From: Streptacidiphilus sp. 4-A2 | Lineage (GTDB): Bacteria > Actinomycetota > Actinomycetes > Streptomycetales > Streptomycetaceae | NCBI GenBank assembly: GCA_014284505.1 | Contig: JAAFYY010000001.1 | Coordinates: forward strand, 8,605,845 to 8,669,844 | Direction of reading: 5' to 3' | DNA length: 64,000 nucleotides | Shown: positions 38,585-51,231 of the stretch, one piece after another | Position numbering within the stretch: the first letter of the stretch is position 1 | How the letters are laid out: every line of letters begins with the position of its first letter | The notes under the pieces: generated by a model | Databases searched by the model: none | The model's input: the letters and a program-made list of their open reading frames with translations, nothing else | Told to the model about the DNA's origin: nothing | Made by a program: the position numbers and the translations under genes

Positions 38585-39113
38585 TCAGGAGGCCTCGTAC
38601 TCCGCGATCACGTGCGCCCGGCCGAGCGCGTGGAAACGGAGGTTGAAGCCGACCACGGCGGGGGTGGCGTCGGCGTCCGGCCCCAGCTTCTCCTGGTCGA
38701 CCGCGTAGACGGTGAAGACATAGCGGTGCGGGCCGTCGCCGGGCGGCGGCGCCCCCGCCGAAGTCCCTGGTCCCGAAGTCGTTGCGGACCTGCACGGCGC
38801 TTTCCGGCAGCCCCTTGAAGCCGTCGCTGCCGGCCCCGGTCGGCAGCTCGGTCACCCCGGCCGGGATGTCGAACACCGACCAGTGCCAGAAGCCGCTGCC
38901 GGTCGGCGCGTCCGGGTCGAAGCAGGTCACCGCGTAGCTCCTGGTGCCGACCGGCGCCCCGGACCAGCTGAGCTGCGGCGAGACGTTCCCGCCGGCGAAG
39001 AGATGCGCCTCCGGCAGGGTCCCGCCGGCGGTGAAGTCGCTGCTGGCCACCGTGAACTCGGGAACCGGCGGATGGTAGTCATGGGGGAGCGGCCGCCGCT
39101 TGGACTCCGACAC
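38585..39113 (-). CDS. YbhB/YbcL-family (PEBP, Raf kinase inhibitor-like) protein, one frameshift
   Basis: GTG 39111-39113 opens a 176-aa soluble protein. PEBP motifs are VSPQLSWSGAPVGTRSYAVT, CFDPDAPTGSGFWHWSVFDI and, after a shift near 38757, DGPHRYVFTVYAVD. The end is HVIAEYEAS with TGA 38585. Bacterial PEBP proteins bind small anionic or lipid ligands; no definite role is known. It is adjacent to the HNH gene on the same strand, but a 160-base gap makes an operon uncertain. Confidence 0.88.
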
Positions 39114-39271
39114 TTCGTCAACCTCTCGCGAAGGGGATGCTGTCGCTGACCACCCTAGCCAGGGCAGGCCTCCGCGGAGCGGCGCCGTTCCACTAGGCTC
39201 GGAGCCTGTCGGCCGCGCCCGGATCCTTCGGGCAGGCCGTGCCCTGGTGGCTGGTAGCGAGGGGACCGGAG

Positions 39272-39909
39272 ATGTCCGACGTCGGTGGCCTGGTGCCCCG
39301 CGAGTTCTTCGCCCGCCCCGCGCACCAGGTCGCCCCGGAGCTGCTGGGCCGGGTCCTGCTCCGGCGGAGGCCGAGGGGGAATCGCCCTGCGGATCACCGA
39401 GGTCGAGGCATACGAGGGCGCGGTGGACCCGGCCTCGCACGGCTACCGGGGCCCGACCCCGCGCAACACGGTCATGTTCGGGCCGCCCGGCCACCTCTAT
39501 GTCTACTGGATCTACGGGATGCACCATGCCGCCAACCTGGTCTGCGGCTCCGAGGGCGAGTCCCACGGGGTGCTGATCAGGGCCGGGGAGGTGATCCACG
39601 GGCAGCCGTCGGCCACCGCCCGGCGGCCGAACGCGCGTGCCGTCCACGAGCTGGCCAAGGGCCCGGGACGGCTGGCCCTGGCGCTGGACCTCGACCGCGG
39701 CCTGAACGGCGTCGACGTCTGCGCGGCCGGGGCCGTGGTCACCGTCCACCAGGGCGTCCCCTGCCCGGCGGACGCCGTCCGCAGCGGGCCGCGCACGGGG
39801 GTGTCCCAGGCACCCGAGATCCCCTGGCGCTTCTGGATCGCGGACGACCCCACCGTCAGCCCCTACCGCCGGCACCCCGCGCAAGCGTTCGCCCGGGCCT
39901 GCTGCCTGA
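39272..39909 (+). CDS. DNA-3-methyladenine glycosylase (Mpg/AAG type), frameshifted
   Basis: This is the eukaryote-like alkyladenine glycosylase that removes 3-methyladenine, hypoxanthine and related bases. ATG 39272 with GAGGGG upstream gives MSDVGGLVPREFFARPAHQV. After a shift near 39370 come RITEVEAYEGAVDPASHGYR (catalytic Glu), PTPRNTVMFGPPGHLYVYWI, YGMHHAANLVCGSEGES, ELAKGPGRLALALDLD. The printed frame runs past position 39880, but one base earlier it reads PYRRHAPRKRSPGPAA and stops at TGA 39907-39909, the expected place. About 212 aa. Confidence 0.9.
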
Positions 39910-39940
39910 CCCTGTGGCTGCCGTGCCTGCGGAGTGTGTC

Positions 39941-39981
39941 TGCTGTCTGCTGTCTGCTGTCTGCTGTCTGCTGTCTGCTGT
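39941..39981. repeat. Heptanucleotide tandem repeat (TGCTGTC, about 6 copies)
   Basis: Five perfect TGCTGTC units (39941-39975) and a sixth truncated one (39976-39981). The array is bracketed by perfect 12-base direct repeats GTGCCTGCGGAG at 39923-39934 and 39980-39991. It lies between the convergent Mpg and oxidoreductase genes. Confidence 0.92.
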
Positions 39982-40037
39982 GCCTGCGGAGGCTGACCTC
40001 ATTCCCGGCGTCTTCCCGGCGCCCGGCTCCCCGTGGG

Positions 40038-41037
40038 TCAGCTGGGCTCGCCGCGCGGGCGCATCCCGGCGGCGCGGTAGATGTCGTCGATCAGCCCCAT
40101 GGTCACCACCGCGTCCTCGACCGGGGTGAGCACCGGGCCGTCGTCCAGCACCGCCTCGGCGAAGGCCCGCAGCTGGTAGCCGTAGGTGGTCCCGCCGCGG
40201 ACCCGCTCCCGGCGCACCCCGCCCGCGGTCCGCACGGTCAGCCGGTTGAACAGCTGCGGGGCCAGATAGTTGGTGACCCGCAGCTCGCCCTGGTCGCCGC
40301 GCACCCTGGCGCTGAAGTTCAGCAGCCGCCGGGACCACAGGGAAGTGGTCAGCCGACCGGTCGCGCCGTTGGGAAAGCGGAGTTCGGCGGTCATCGCCCG
40401 GTCGATGTCCGGATCGCGCAGCGTCGCCCGGGCGTTCACCACCTCCGGCGCGCCCCCGGCCGCCGCACCGCCCAGCAGCCGCAGCAGGTGCAGGGCGTAG
40501 CAGCCGCCGTCCATCATCGCCCCGCCGCCCAGCGGATAGCTGTAGCGGATGTCGCCGAACACCGGCAGCGGGAAGCACATCGAGGTCTCGACGCCGCGGA
40601 TCGCGCCCAGCTCACCGCTGTCGACGATCTCCCGCATCCGCGCGGCCATCGGGTGATAGCGGTAGTGGAACGCCTCCATCACCACCAGCCCGCAGGAGCC
40701 GGCGGCGTCGGCCACCGCCCGGGCCTCCGTCGCGTTCGCGGTGAACGGCTTCTCGCACAGCACATGCTTGCCCGCGGCCAGCGCCTTCAGCGTCCACTGC
40801 GCGTGCAGTCCGTTGGGCAGCGGGTTGTAGACGGCGTCCACCTCGGGATCGTCCAGCAGTGCCTGGTAGCTCTGGTGCACGGTGCCGATCCGGTGCTTGG
40901 CCGCGAAGCGGCGCCCGCTCCGGGTCGCGCGCCGCCACCGCACCCACCACGACCCGGGGCGTCTGCGCCGCCGGGCGGATCAGCGCGGAGGGAGCTATCC
41001 GGGCCGCGCCCAGGATGCCGATACGGAGCTGGGTCAT
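40038..41037 (-). CDS. Gfo/Idh/MocA-family NAD(P)-dependent oxidoreductase, one frameshift
   Basis: The Rossmann domain starts LRIGILGAARIAPSALIRPA at ATG 41035-41037. After a shift near 40918 it continues DPEVDAVYNPLPNGLHAQWT and the conserved GKHVLCEKPFTANATEA, where EKP carries the catalytic-site Lys. The C-terminal alpha/beta domain has MEAFHYRYHPMAARMREIVD and GGGAMMDGGCYALHLLRLLG. About 333 aa. Such enzymes oxidise sugars, inositols or their derivatives. The substrate is unknown and there are no sugar genes nearby. Divergent from tyrS. Confidence 0.9.
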
Positions 41038-41256
41038 TCGGATTCCTCACGTTCCCCGGAAAACGCCACGGGCGGGACGGGAAGCGGTCGCCGCAGCGGC
41101 CACAGTAGAGCAGAGCGGCCGAGAAGGGGCCCGCTCGGTCGGGCCCGCGAGATATGTGAGTGGCGCCGACCCCGTACCCTCGGTCAGGCTGAGTACGACA
41201 GCGGCAGTAACGAGAGCCACCACTGGACACCCGTGGACCAAAGGAGAACCGAGACC

Positions 41257-42517
41257 GTGACGGACATCGTCGACGAGCTGAAATGGCGTGGGCTGATCGC
41301 CCTGTCCACCGACGAGGACGCACTGCGCAAGGCATTCGCGGACGGTCCGGTCACGTTCTATTGCGGCTTCGACCCGACGGCCCCCAGCCTGCACATGGGA
41401 AACCTGGTGCAGCTGCTCACCATGCGCCGCATCCAGGACGCCGGGAACCTCCCGCTGGGTCTGGTCGGCGGCGCCACCGGGCTGATCGGTGACCCGCGCC
41501 CGACCTCCGAGCGGACGCTGAACGACCCGGGCACGGTCGCCGACTGGGTGCTGCGGCTGCGCAGCCAGGTCGAGCGCTACCTCGACTTCGAGGGCGAGCA
41601 CGCCGCCCGGATCGTCAACAACCTGGACTGGACCTCGGGGATGTCGGCCATCTCCCTGCTCCGTGACGTCGGCAAGTATTTCCGGGTCAACACCATGATC
41701 GCCAAGGAGGCGTCGCCCGGCGGCTCAACTCCGACGCCGGCATCAGCTACACCGAGTTCAGCTACCAGGTCCTCCAGGGGATGGACTACCTGGAGCTCAA
41801 CCGCCGCTACGGCTGCACGCTGCAGACCGGCGGGAGCGACCAGTGGGGCAACCTCACCGCCGGTACCGAGCTGATCCGCAAGGCCGAGGGCAAGTCGGTG
41901 CACGCCCTGGGCACCCCGCTGATCACCAAGGCGGACGGGACCAAGTTCGGCAAGACCGAGACCGGCACCATCTGGCTGGACCCGGAGCTGACCACCCCCT
42001 ACGCCTTCTACCAGTTCTGGCTCAATGCCGACGACCGGGACGTGGTCAACTACCTGAAGGTCTTCACCTTCCGCTCGCAGGAGGAGATCCAGGAGCTGGA
42101 GCGGCTGACCACCGAGCAGCCGGCCGCCCGGGCCGCCCAGCGGGCCCTGGCCGAGGACGTCACCACCCTGGTCCACGGCGAGGAGCAGGTCGCCCGCGCG
42201 GTGGCCGCCTCCCGGGCTCTTTTCGGCCAGGGCGACCTGACCGACCTGGACGCTCCGACCCTGGCCGCCGCCACCGCCGAGCTGCCGACCGCACAGACGG
42301 CCGAACTCGGCTCGCTGGTCGACCTGTTCGTGGCAACGGGCCTGGTCGCCAGCAAGTCGGCGGCCCGGCGGGCGGTGAAGGAGGGCGGCGCCTACCTGAA
42401 CAACGTCAAGGTGACCGACGAGGAGGCGGTGGCCACCCCCGCCGACCTGCTCCACGGTCGCTGGCTGCTGCTGCGCCGGGCAAGCGAAGCCTGGCCGCAG
42501 TGGAGCTGACGAGCTGA
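41257..42517 (+). CDS. tyrS: Tyrosyl-tRNA synthetase, two frameshifts
   Basis: TyrS charges tRNA-Tyr. GTG 41257 follows AAAGGAGAA and gives VTDIVDELKWRGLIALSTDE. The class I signature is in the PTAPSLHMGNLVQL block, GFDP precedes it, and the tyrosine pocket is in YQVLQGMDYLELNRRYGC and LQTGGSDQWGN. The KMSKS-equivalent loop is KFGKT in KADGTKFGKTE. A C-terminal S4 RNA-binding domain has LVASKSAARRAVKEGGAYLN. One shift near 41713 and one near 42480 are present; the true end is VELTS, TGA 42515-42517. About 420 aa. Confidence 0.95.
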
Positions 42518-42579
42518 CAGCTGCACCCGCACAACCCCGCTGACCTGGCGTTCTTGCCTGGCCGGCGAAGCCTGACAAG

Positions 42580-42619
42580 CATCCGCAGCGAAGGTCCTAA
42601 AAGATCTTCGCTGCGGATG
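42580..42619 (+). terminator. tyrS terminator hairpin
   Basis: Fourteen-base arms 42580-42593 and 42606-42619 pair perfectly around an AT-rich 12-base loop, 62 bases after the tyrS stop. The first rRNA promoter begins two bases later. Confidence 0.8.
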
Positions 42620-42620
42620 T

Positions 42621-42649
42621 TTGACGTGGCGGACCTGACCGTCTAGTGT
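42621..42649 (+). promoter_or_regulatory. rRNA promoter candidate 1
   Basis: TTGACG (42621-42626), 17-base spacer and TAGTGT (42644-42649) match the main vegetative sigma factor consensus of streptomycetes (TTGACN, TAGNNT). It lies about 530 bases upstream of 16S, where multiple rrn promoters are expected. Confidence 0.6.
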
Positions 42650-42817
42650 TGAGCGAGTCGCTTGATTCGGATCCATACGTCGTACGGGACATCGTCTCGC
42701 AGTACTGGGTCCTCACGTGGCCGCACTTCAGAAGCCTCTTCCTCAGTCAACTGATCTTTCTCGTATCGGCGTCCGTCGATGTCGGGGGTTCATTTGTCAT
42801 GCGAATAGGTGGCCGAT

Positions 42818-42846
42818 TTTTCGGGAAACCGGAAATACGCTAACGT
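42818..42846 (+). promoter_or_regulatory. rRNA promoter candidate 2
   Basis: TTTTCG, a 17-base spacer and TAACGT at 42841-42846. The -10 element is reasonable and the -35 is poor. Streptomycete rrn operons usually have several tandem promoters in this interval. Confidence 0.35.
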
Positions 42847-42906
42847 AGTGCAGGTCGCAGAGCGGCAGCCCGCTTCGGCGGGGTGGCGGAAACGAAATTC
42901 ACCTGG

Positions 42907-42935
42907 TTCGCCGGGGGATTCGGATCTGCTAAGCT
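42907..42935 (+). promoter_or_regulatory. rRNA promoter candidate 3
   Basis: TTCGCC, a 17-base spacer and TAAGCT at 42930-42935, followed by an A-rich start region (GAAAACGAAGAACGAAG), about 240 bases before 16S. Confidence 0.45.
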
Positions 42936-42999
42936 AGAAAACGAAGAACGAAGCGCCTGGAGAGACCGGTGAAAGGGTCTTGAAGGAAGCGTCCGTTCC

Positions 43000-43014
43000 T
43001 TGAGAACTCAACAG
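43000..43014 (+). promoter_or_regulatory. boxA-like antitermination element in the rrn leader
   Basis: TTGAGAACTCAACAG. Nearly the same 15 bases, TTGAGAACTGCACAG, recur at 44958-44972 before 23S. Duplicated elements of this kind before 16S and 23S are typical antitermination signals of actinobacterial rrn operons. Confidence 0.55.
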
Positions 43015-43175
43015 CGTGCCAAAAGTCAACGCCAGATATGTTGATACCCCGTCCGTTTGTCGGACGAGGTTCCTTTGATGCACAAAACACTAGCGAGGAC
43101 GCAGTGCACGGGGCCAGCTATTCCGCTGGTTGCTGTGCCGCTCAACGCGAGTGCGATCGGGAGATCCCGAGAACA

Positions 43176-48100
<4,925 letters not shown>

Positions 48101-48209
48101 TTGCTACGCGTCCACTGTACAGTTCCCGGGTTGCGAACAGCCCCGGTGAACGTGTCGATTTATTCGGCACATCACAATTAAAGAGAGTGTTCGCTGAACA
48201 CCCGATAGG

Positions 48210-48329
48210 GTTTCGGTGGTCATAGCGTGAGGGAAACGCCCGGTTACATTCCGAACCCGGAAGCTAAGCCTCATAGCGCCGATGGTACTGCAAGGGGGAC
48301 CTTGTGGGAGAGTAGGACGCCGCCGAACA
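48210..48329 (+). rRNA. 5S ribosomal RNA
   Basis: About 120 bases from GTTTCGGTGGTCATAGCGTG through CCCGGTTACATTCCGAACCC to GGACGCCGCCGAACAA. The terminal stem pairs both ends. Third gene of the operon. Confidence 0.95.
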
Positions 48330-48338
48330 ATTATTCAG

Positions 48339-48378
48339 AGCCGCGGCCCCAGCGATTCGCTGGGGCCGCGGCTTTTTT
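48339..48378 (+). terminator. Intrinsic terminator of the rRNA operon
   Basis: Seventeen-base perfect arms (48339-48355 and 48357-48373) are followed by a run of six T at 48373-48378. This is the only classical T-tract terminator in the window. Confidence 0.92.
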
Positions 48379-48520
48379 GTTTTGGTTTGTTTTGGTGGAC
48401 TGGCAGGTCATGGGCCTGTCACCCGTGCGCGCCAGTTGGCGGAGTGCGGGACAATGGTGTGGTGACCGAGCCTCGATGGCCGTCACCAGGATGTTTCAGT
48501 GATCAGAAGGAGTCGAGTCG

Positions 48521-51070
48521 ATGTCGAACCCCCCTCAGAGCCGCCCAGAGCGCCGTTCGGGCGACGGACCGCAGGGTGCTGGGGGCGGCGCCGGCCGGCG
48601 TGACTCCCGTGGCGGTGGCTACAACCGCGACGACCGTGGCCCGCGTCGTGACGACCGGCCGAGCAGCGGTGGCGGCGGTTACAACCGCGATGACCGTGGC
48701 CCGCGTCGCGACGACCGCCCGAGCAGTGGTGGCGGTTTCCGCCGCGACGACCGCCCCAGCGGCGGCTACAACCGCGACGACCGTCCCCGCACCGGTGGTG
48801 GGTTCAACCGCGACGACCGTGGCCCGCGCCGGGACGACCGTCCCAGCGGCGGTGGCGGTTACAACCGCGACGACCGTGGCCCGCGTCGCGACGACCGCCC
48901 GAGCAGCGGTGGCGGCAGCTTCCGCCGTGACGACCGCCCCAGCGGTGGCTTCAACCGCGACGACCGCCCCCGCAGCAGTGGTGGGTTCAACCGCGACGAC
49001 CGTGGCCCGCGCCGCGATGACCGTCCCAGCAGTGGCGGCGGCTTCCGTCGCGACGACCGCCCCAGCGGTGGGTTCAACCGCGATGACCGTGGTCCCCGTC
49101 GGGACGACCGTCCGAGCAGTGGTGGTGGCGGTTTCCGCCGTGACGACCGCCCCAGCGGTGGGTTCAACCGTGACGACCGTGGCCCGCGCCGCGACGACCG
49201 TCCGAGCAGTGGTGGCGGTTTCCGCCGTGACGACCGCCCCAGCGGTGGGTTCAACCGTGACGACCGTGGCCCGCGCCGCGACGACCGCCCGAGCGGTGGC
49301 TTCAACCGCGATGACCGTGGCCCGCGCCGCGACGACCGTCCGAGCAGTGGTGGCGGCTTCCGTCGCGACGACCGCCCCAGCGGTGGGTTCAACCGTGACG
49401 ACCGTGGCCCGCGCCGCGACGACCGCCCGAGCAGTGGTGGCGGCTTCCGTCGCGACGACCGCCCCAGCGGTGGGTTCAACCGTGACGACCGTGGCCCGCG
49501 CCGCGACGACCGTCCGAGCAGTGGTGGCGGCTTCCGTCGCGACGACCGCCCCAGCGGTGGCTTCAACCGTGACGACCGTGGTCCCCGTCGGGATGACCGC
49601 CCGAGCAGTGGTGGTGGCGGTTTCCGCCGTGACGACCGCCCCAGCGGTGGCTTCAACCGCGACGACCGTCCCAGCGGCGGTGGGTTCAATCGTGACGACC
49701 GTGGCCCGCGCCGTGATGACCGTCCGAGCGGTGGTGGCTTCAACCGTGACGACCGGCCGCGCAGCAGTGGTGGGTTCAACCGTGACGACCGTGGTCCCCG
49801 TCGGGACGACCGTCCGAGCAGTGGTGGTGGCGGCTTCCGTCGCGACGACCGCCCCAGCGGCGGCTTCAACCGCGATGACCGTGGCCCGCGCCGGGACGAC
49901 CGTCCCAGCAGTGGTGGCGGCTTCCGTCGCGACGACCGCCCCAGCGGCGGCTTCAACCGCGACGACCGCCCCCGCACCGGTGGTGGGTTCAACCGTGACG
50001 ACCGTGGTCCCCGTCGGGACGACCGTCCGAGCAGCAGTGGAGGCGGCTTCCGTCGCGACGACCGCTCCAGCGGCGGCGGTGGCTACAACCGGGACGACCG
50101 TGGGCACGGCGACGAGCGGCGCAGTGAGCCGGTCCGCCGGCTGCCGATCGATGAGGACGTCACCGGCCAGGAGATCGATGGCGACGTCCGCCAGGAGCTG
50201 ATGAGCCTGCCGAAGACGCTGGCCGAGGATGTCGCCAAGAACCTGGTGATGGTCGCCCGGCTGCTCGACGGCGAGCCCGAGGAGGCCTACGCCTACTCGC
50301 GTGTCGCGCTGCGGCTGGCTTCGCGGGTCGCCTCGGTGCGGGAGGCGGCCGGGTTCGCTTCCTATGTGACCGAGCGCTACTCCGAGGCGCTGACCGAGTT
50401 CCGCGCTTCCCGTCGGATGACCGGTTCGGCCGAGCTGTGGCCGGTGATGGCCGACTGCGAGCGTGGTCTGGGCCGTCCGGAGCGGGCGCTGGAGATGGCC
50501 GGCGCTCCCGAGGTCAAGCAGCTGGACAAGGCCGGGCAGATCGAGATGCGCCTGGTCGCGGCGGGTGCCCGCAGCGACATGGAGCAGTTCGACGCCGCCG
50601 TGGTGACCCTGGAGTGCCCCGAGCTTGGCTCGCACTCCGTGCAGCCGTGGACGGCGCGTCTGCGCTACGCCTACGCGGATGCTCTCATCGGCGCCGGGCG
50701 TGCCGACGAGGCGCGTGACTGGTTCGCCAAGGCTGCCGAGGCCGACCAGAACGGTACGACCAACGCGGCCGAGCGGCTCGCCGAGATCGACGGCATCGAG
50801 TTCGTCGACGCCCTCGACCCCGAGGCCGAGGACGACGAGAGCGCCGAGCAGGGCAAGGCCGCCAAGGCCGCTCAGCCGGACGCCGAAGCCGTCGTCGCCG
50901 AGGACGACTACGAGGACGACGAGGACGGCCACGAGGAAGCGGACGGCGAGTTCGCCTCCGGTTCCGGTGAGGACTACTACGACGACGATGAGGAAGAGGA
51001 CGAGGAGGAGGGTTTTGCGACCCCGTCTGCTTCCCCCTTCCTTGAGCCTGGCCAGGGAAATCGTTCCTGA
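48521..51070 (+). CDS. RDD-repeat disordered / TPR-like / acidic-tail protein, 849 aa
   Basis: ATG 48521 behind GAAGGAG opens three regions. Residues about 34-530 are 34 tandem modules led by an aromatic residue, mainly FNRDDRGPRRDDRPSSGGG alternating with FRRDDRPSGG, with a few Y-led ones. Residues about 545-760 are helical and TPR-like (EEAYAYSRVALRLASRVASV, YSEALTEFRASRRM, YAYADALIGAGRADEARDWF). The last 70 residues are strongly acidic (EDDYEDDEDGHEE, DDDEEEDEEE). Shorter RG/RDD-rich TPR proteins exist in streptomycetes, as I recall, but with less repetition. An Arg/Asp/Gly matrix with regularly spaced Phe/Tyr suggests RNA binding or phase separation. It is the first gene after the rRNA operon. 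The 2.5-kb frame is unbroken. Confidence 0.85.
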   Translation: MSNPPQSRPERRSGDGPQGAGGGAGRRDSRGGGYNRDDRGPRRDDRPSSGGGGYNRDDRGPRRDDRPSSGGGFRRDDRPSGGYNRDDRPRTGGGFNRDDRGPRRDDRPSGGGGYNRDDRGPRRDDRPSSGGGSFRRDDRPSGGFNRDDRPRSSGGFNRDDRGPRRDDRPSSGGGFRRDDRPSGGFNRDDRGPRRDDRPSSGGGGFRRDDRPSGGFNRDDRGPRRDDRPSSGGGFRRDDRPSGGFNRDDRGPRRDDRPSGGFNRDDRGPRRDDRPSSGGGFRRDDRPSGGFNRDDRGPRRDDRPSSGGGFRRDDRPSGGFNRDDRGPRRDDRPSSGGGFRRDDRPSGGFNRDDRGPRRDDRPSSGGGGFRRDDRPSGGFNRDDRPSGGGFNRDDRGPRRDDRPSGGGFNRDDRPRSSGGFNRDDRGPRRDDRPSSGGGGFRRDDRPSGGFNRDDRGPRRDDRPSSGGGFRRDDRPSGGFNRDDRPRTGGGFNRDDRGPRRDDRPSSSGGGFRRDDRSSGGGGYNRDDRGHGDERRSEPVRRLPIDEDVTGQEIDGDVRQELMSLPKTLAEDVAKNLVMVARLLDGEPEEAYAYSRVALRLASRVASVREAAGFASYVTERYSEALTEFRASRRMTGSAELWPVMADCERGLGRPERALEMAGAPEVKQLDKAGQIEMRLVAAGARSDMEQFDAAVVTLECPELGSHSVQPWTARLRYAYADALIGAGRADEARDWFAKAAEADQNGTTNAAERLAEIDGIEFVDALDPEAEDDESAEQGKAAKAAQPDAEAVVAEDDYEDDEDGHEEADGEFASGSGEDYYDDDEEEDEEEGFATPSASPFLEPGQGNRS
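48620..50107 (+). repeat. 1.5-kb coding tandem repeat array (87-bp class period)
   Basis: In-frame modules of about 30 and 57-60 bases alternate, giving a typical combined period of 87-90 bases, repeated with few nucleotide differences (CGCGACGACCG and CGTGACGACCG variants). Because the array contains almost no stop triplet in any phase, long accidental open frames exist in other frames on both strands. Confidence 0.92.
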
Positions 51071-51112
51071 CCACTGCTGCTGAGCGCTTCGCGCTCGGCT
51101 CCGGCTGAACGG

Positions 51113-51163
51113 ACTGCGGCCCGTACTGCGAATCCCTGAGGGATTCCCGGTACGGGCCGCAGT
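51113..51163. terminator. Hairpin after the RDD-repeat gene
   Basis: Thirteen-base arms 51113-51125 and 51151-51163 pair perfectly, and an inner GAATCCC-TGA-GGGATTC hairpin (51130-51146) extends the structure. It separates the convergent RDD-repeat and DUF1015 genes. Confidence 0.78.
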
Positions 51164-51180
51164 CGTTTCCGGCTGACCCG

Positions 51181-51225
51181 TGCGGAGTCAGCTCGTGCGG
51201 AGTCAGCTCGTGCGGAGCCGGCCCG
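51181..51225. repeat. Three 15-bp tandem units
   Basis: TGCGGAGTCAGCTCG occurs twice (51181-51195, 51196-51210), and a third diverged copy ends at 51225, just before the DUF1015 stop. Confidence 0.8.
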
Positions 51226-51231
51226 CGCGGC

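Noticed and set aside
39880..40040. C-terminal extension of the glycosylase through the heptamer repeats
   Set aside because: A single inserted base near 39883 explains it; the neighbouring phase gives the expected short basic end and a stop at 39909.
41038..41256. T-box leader before tyrS
   Set aside because: No T-box consensus (TGGNACC-type antiterminator bulge) or specifier stem was visible.
42646..42843. 65-codon open frame in the rRNA leader
   Set aside because: It begins inside the -10 element of the first rrn promoter and has no RBS or homologue that I recognise.
48282..50201. Long alternative open frame of Ala/Thr/Val-rich sequence over the RDDR array, and two further ones on the minus strand (48503-50932, 48859-49992)
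   Set aside because: They arise because the repeated GC-rich units contain no stop triplets in those phases. They lack domains, RBS and plausible composition, and the RDDR frame has the start signal, the TPR-like domain and the stop.
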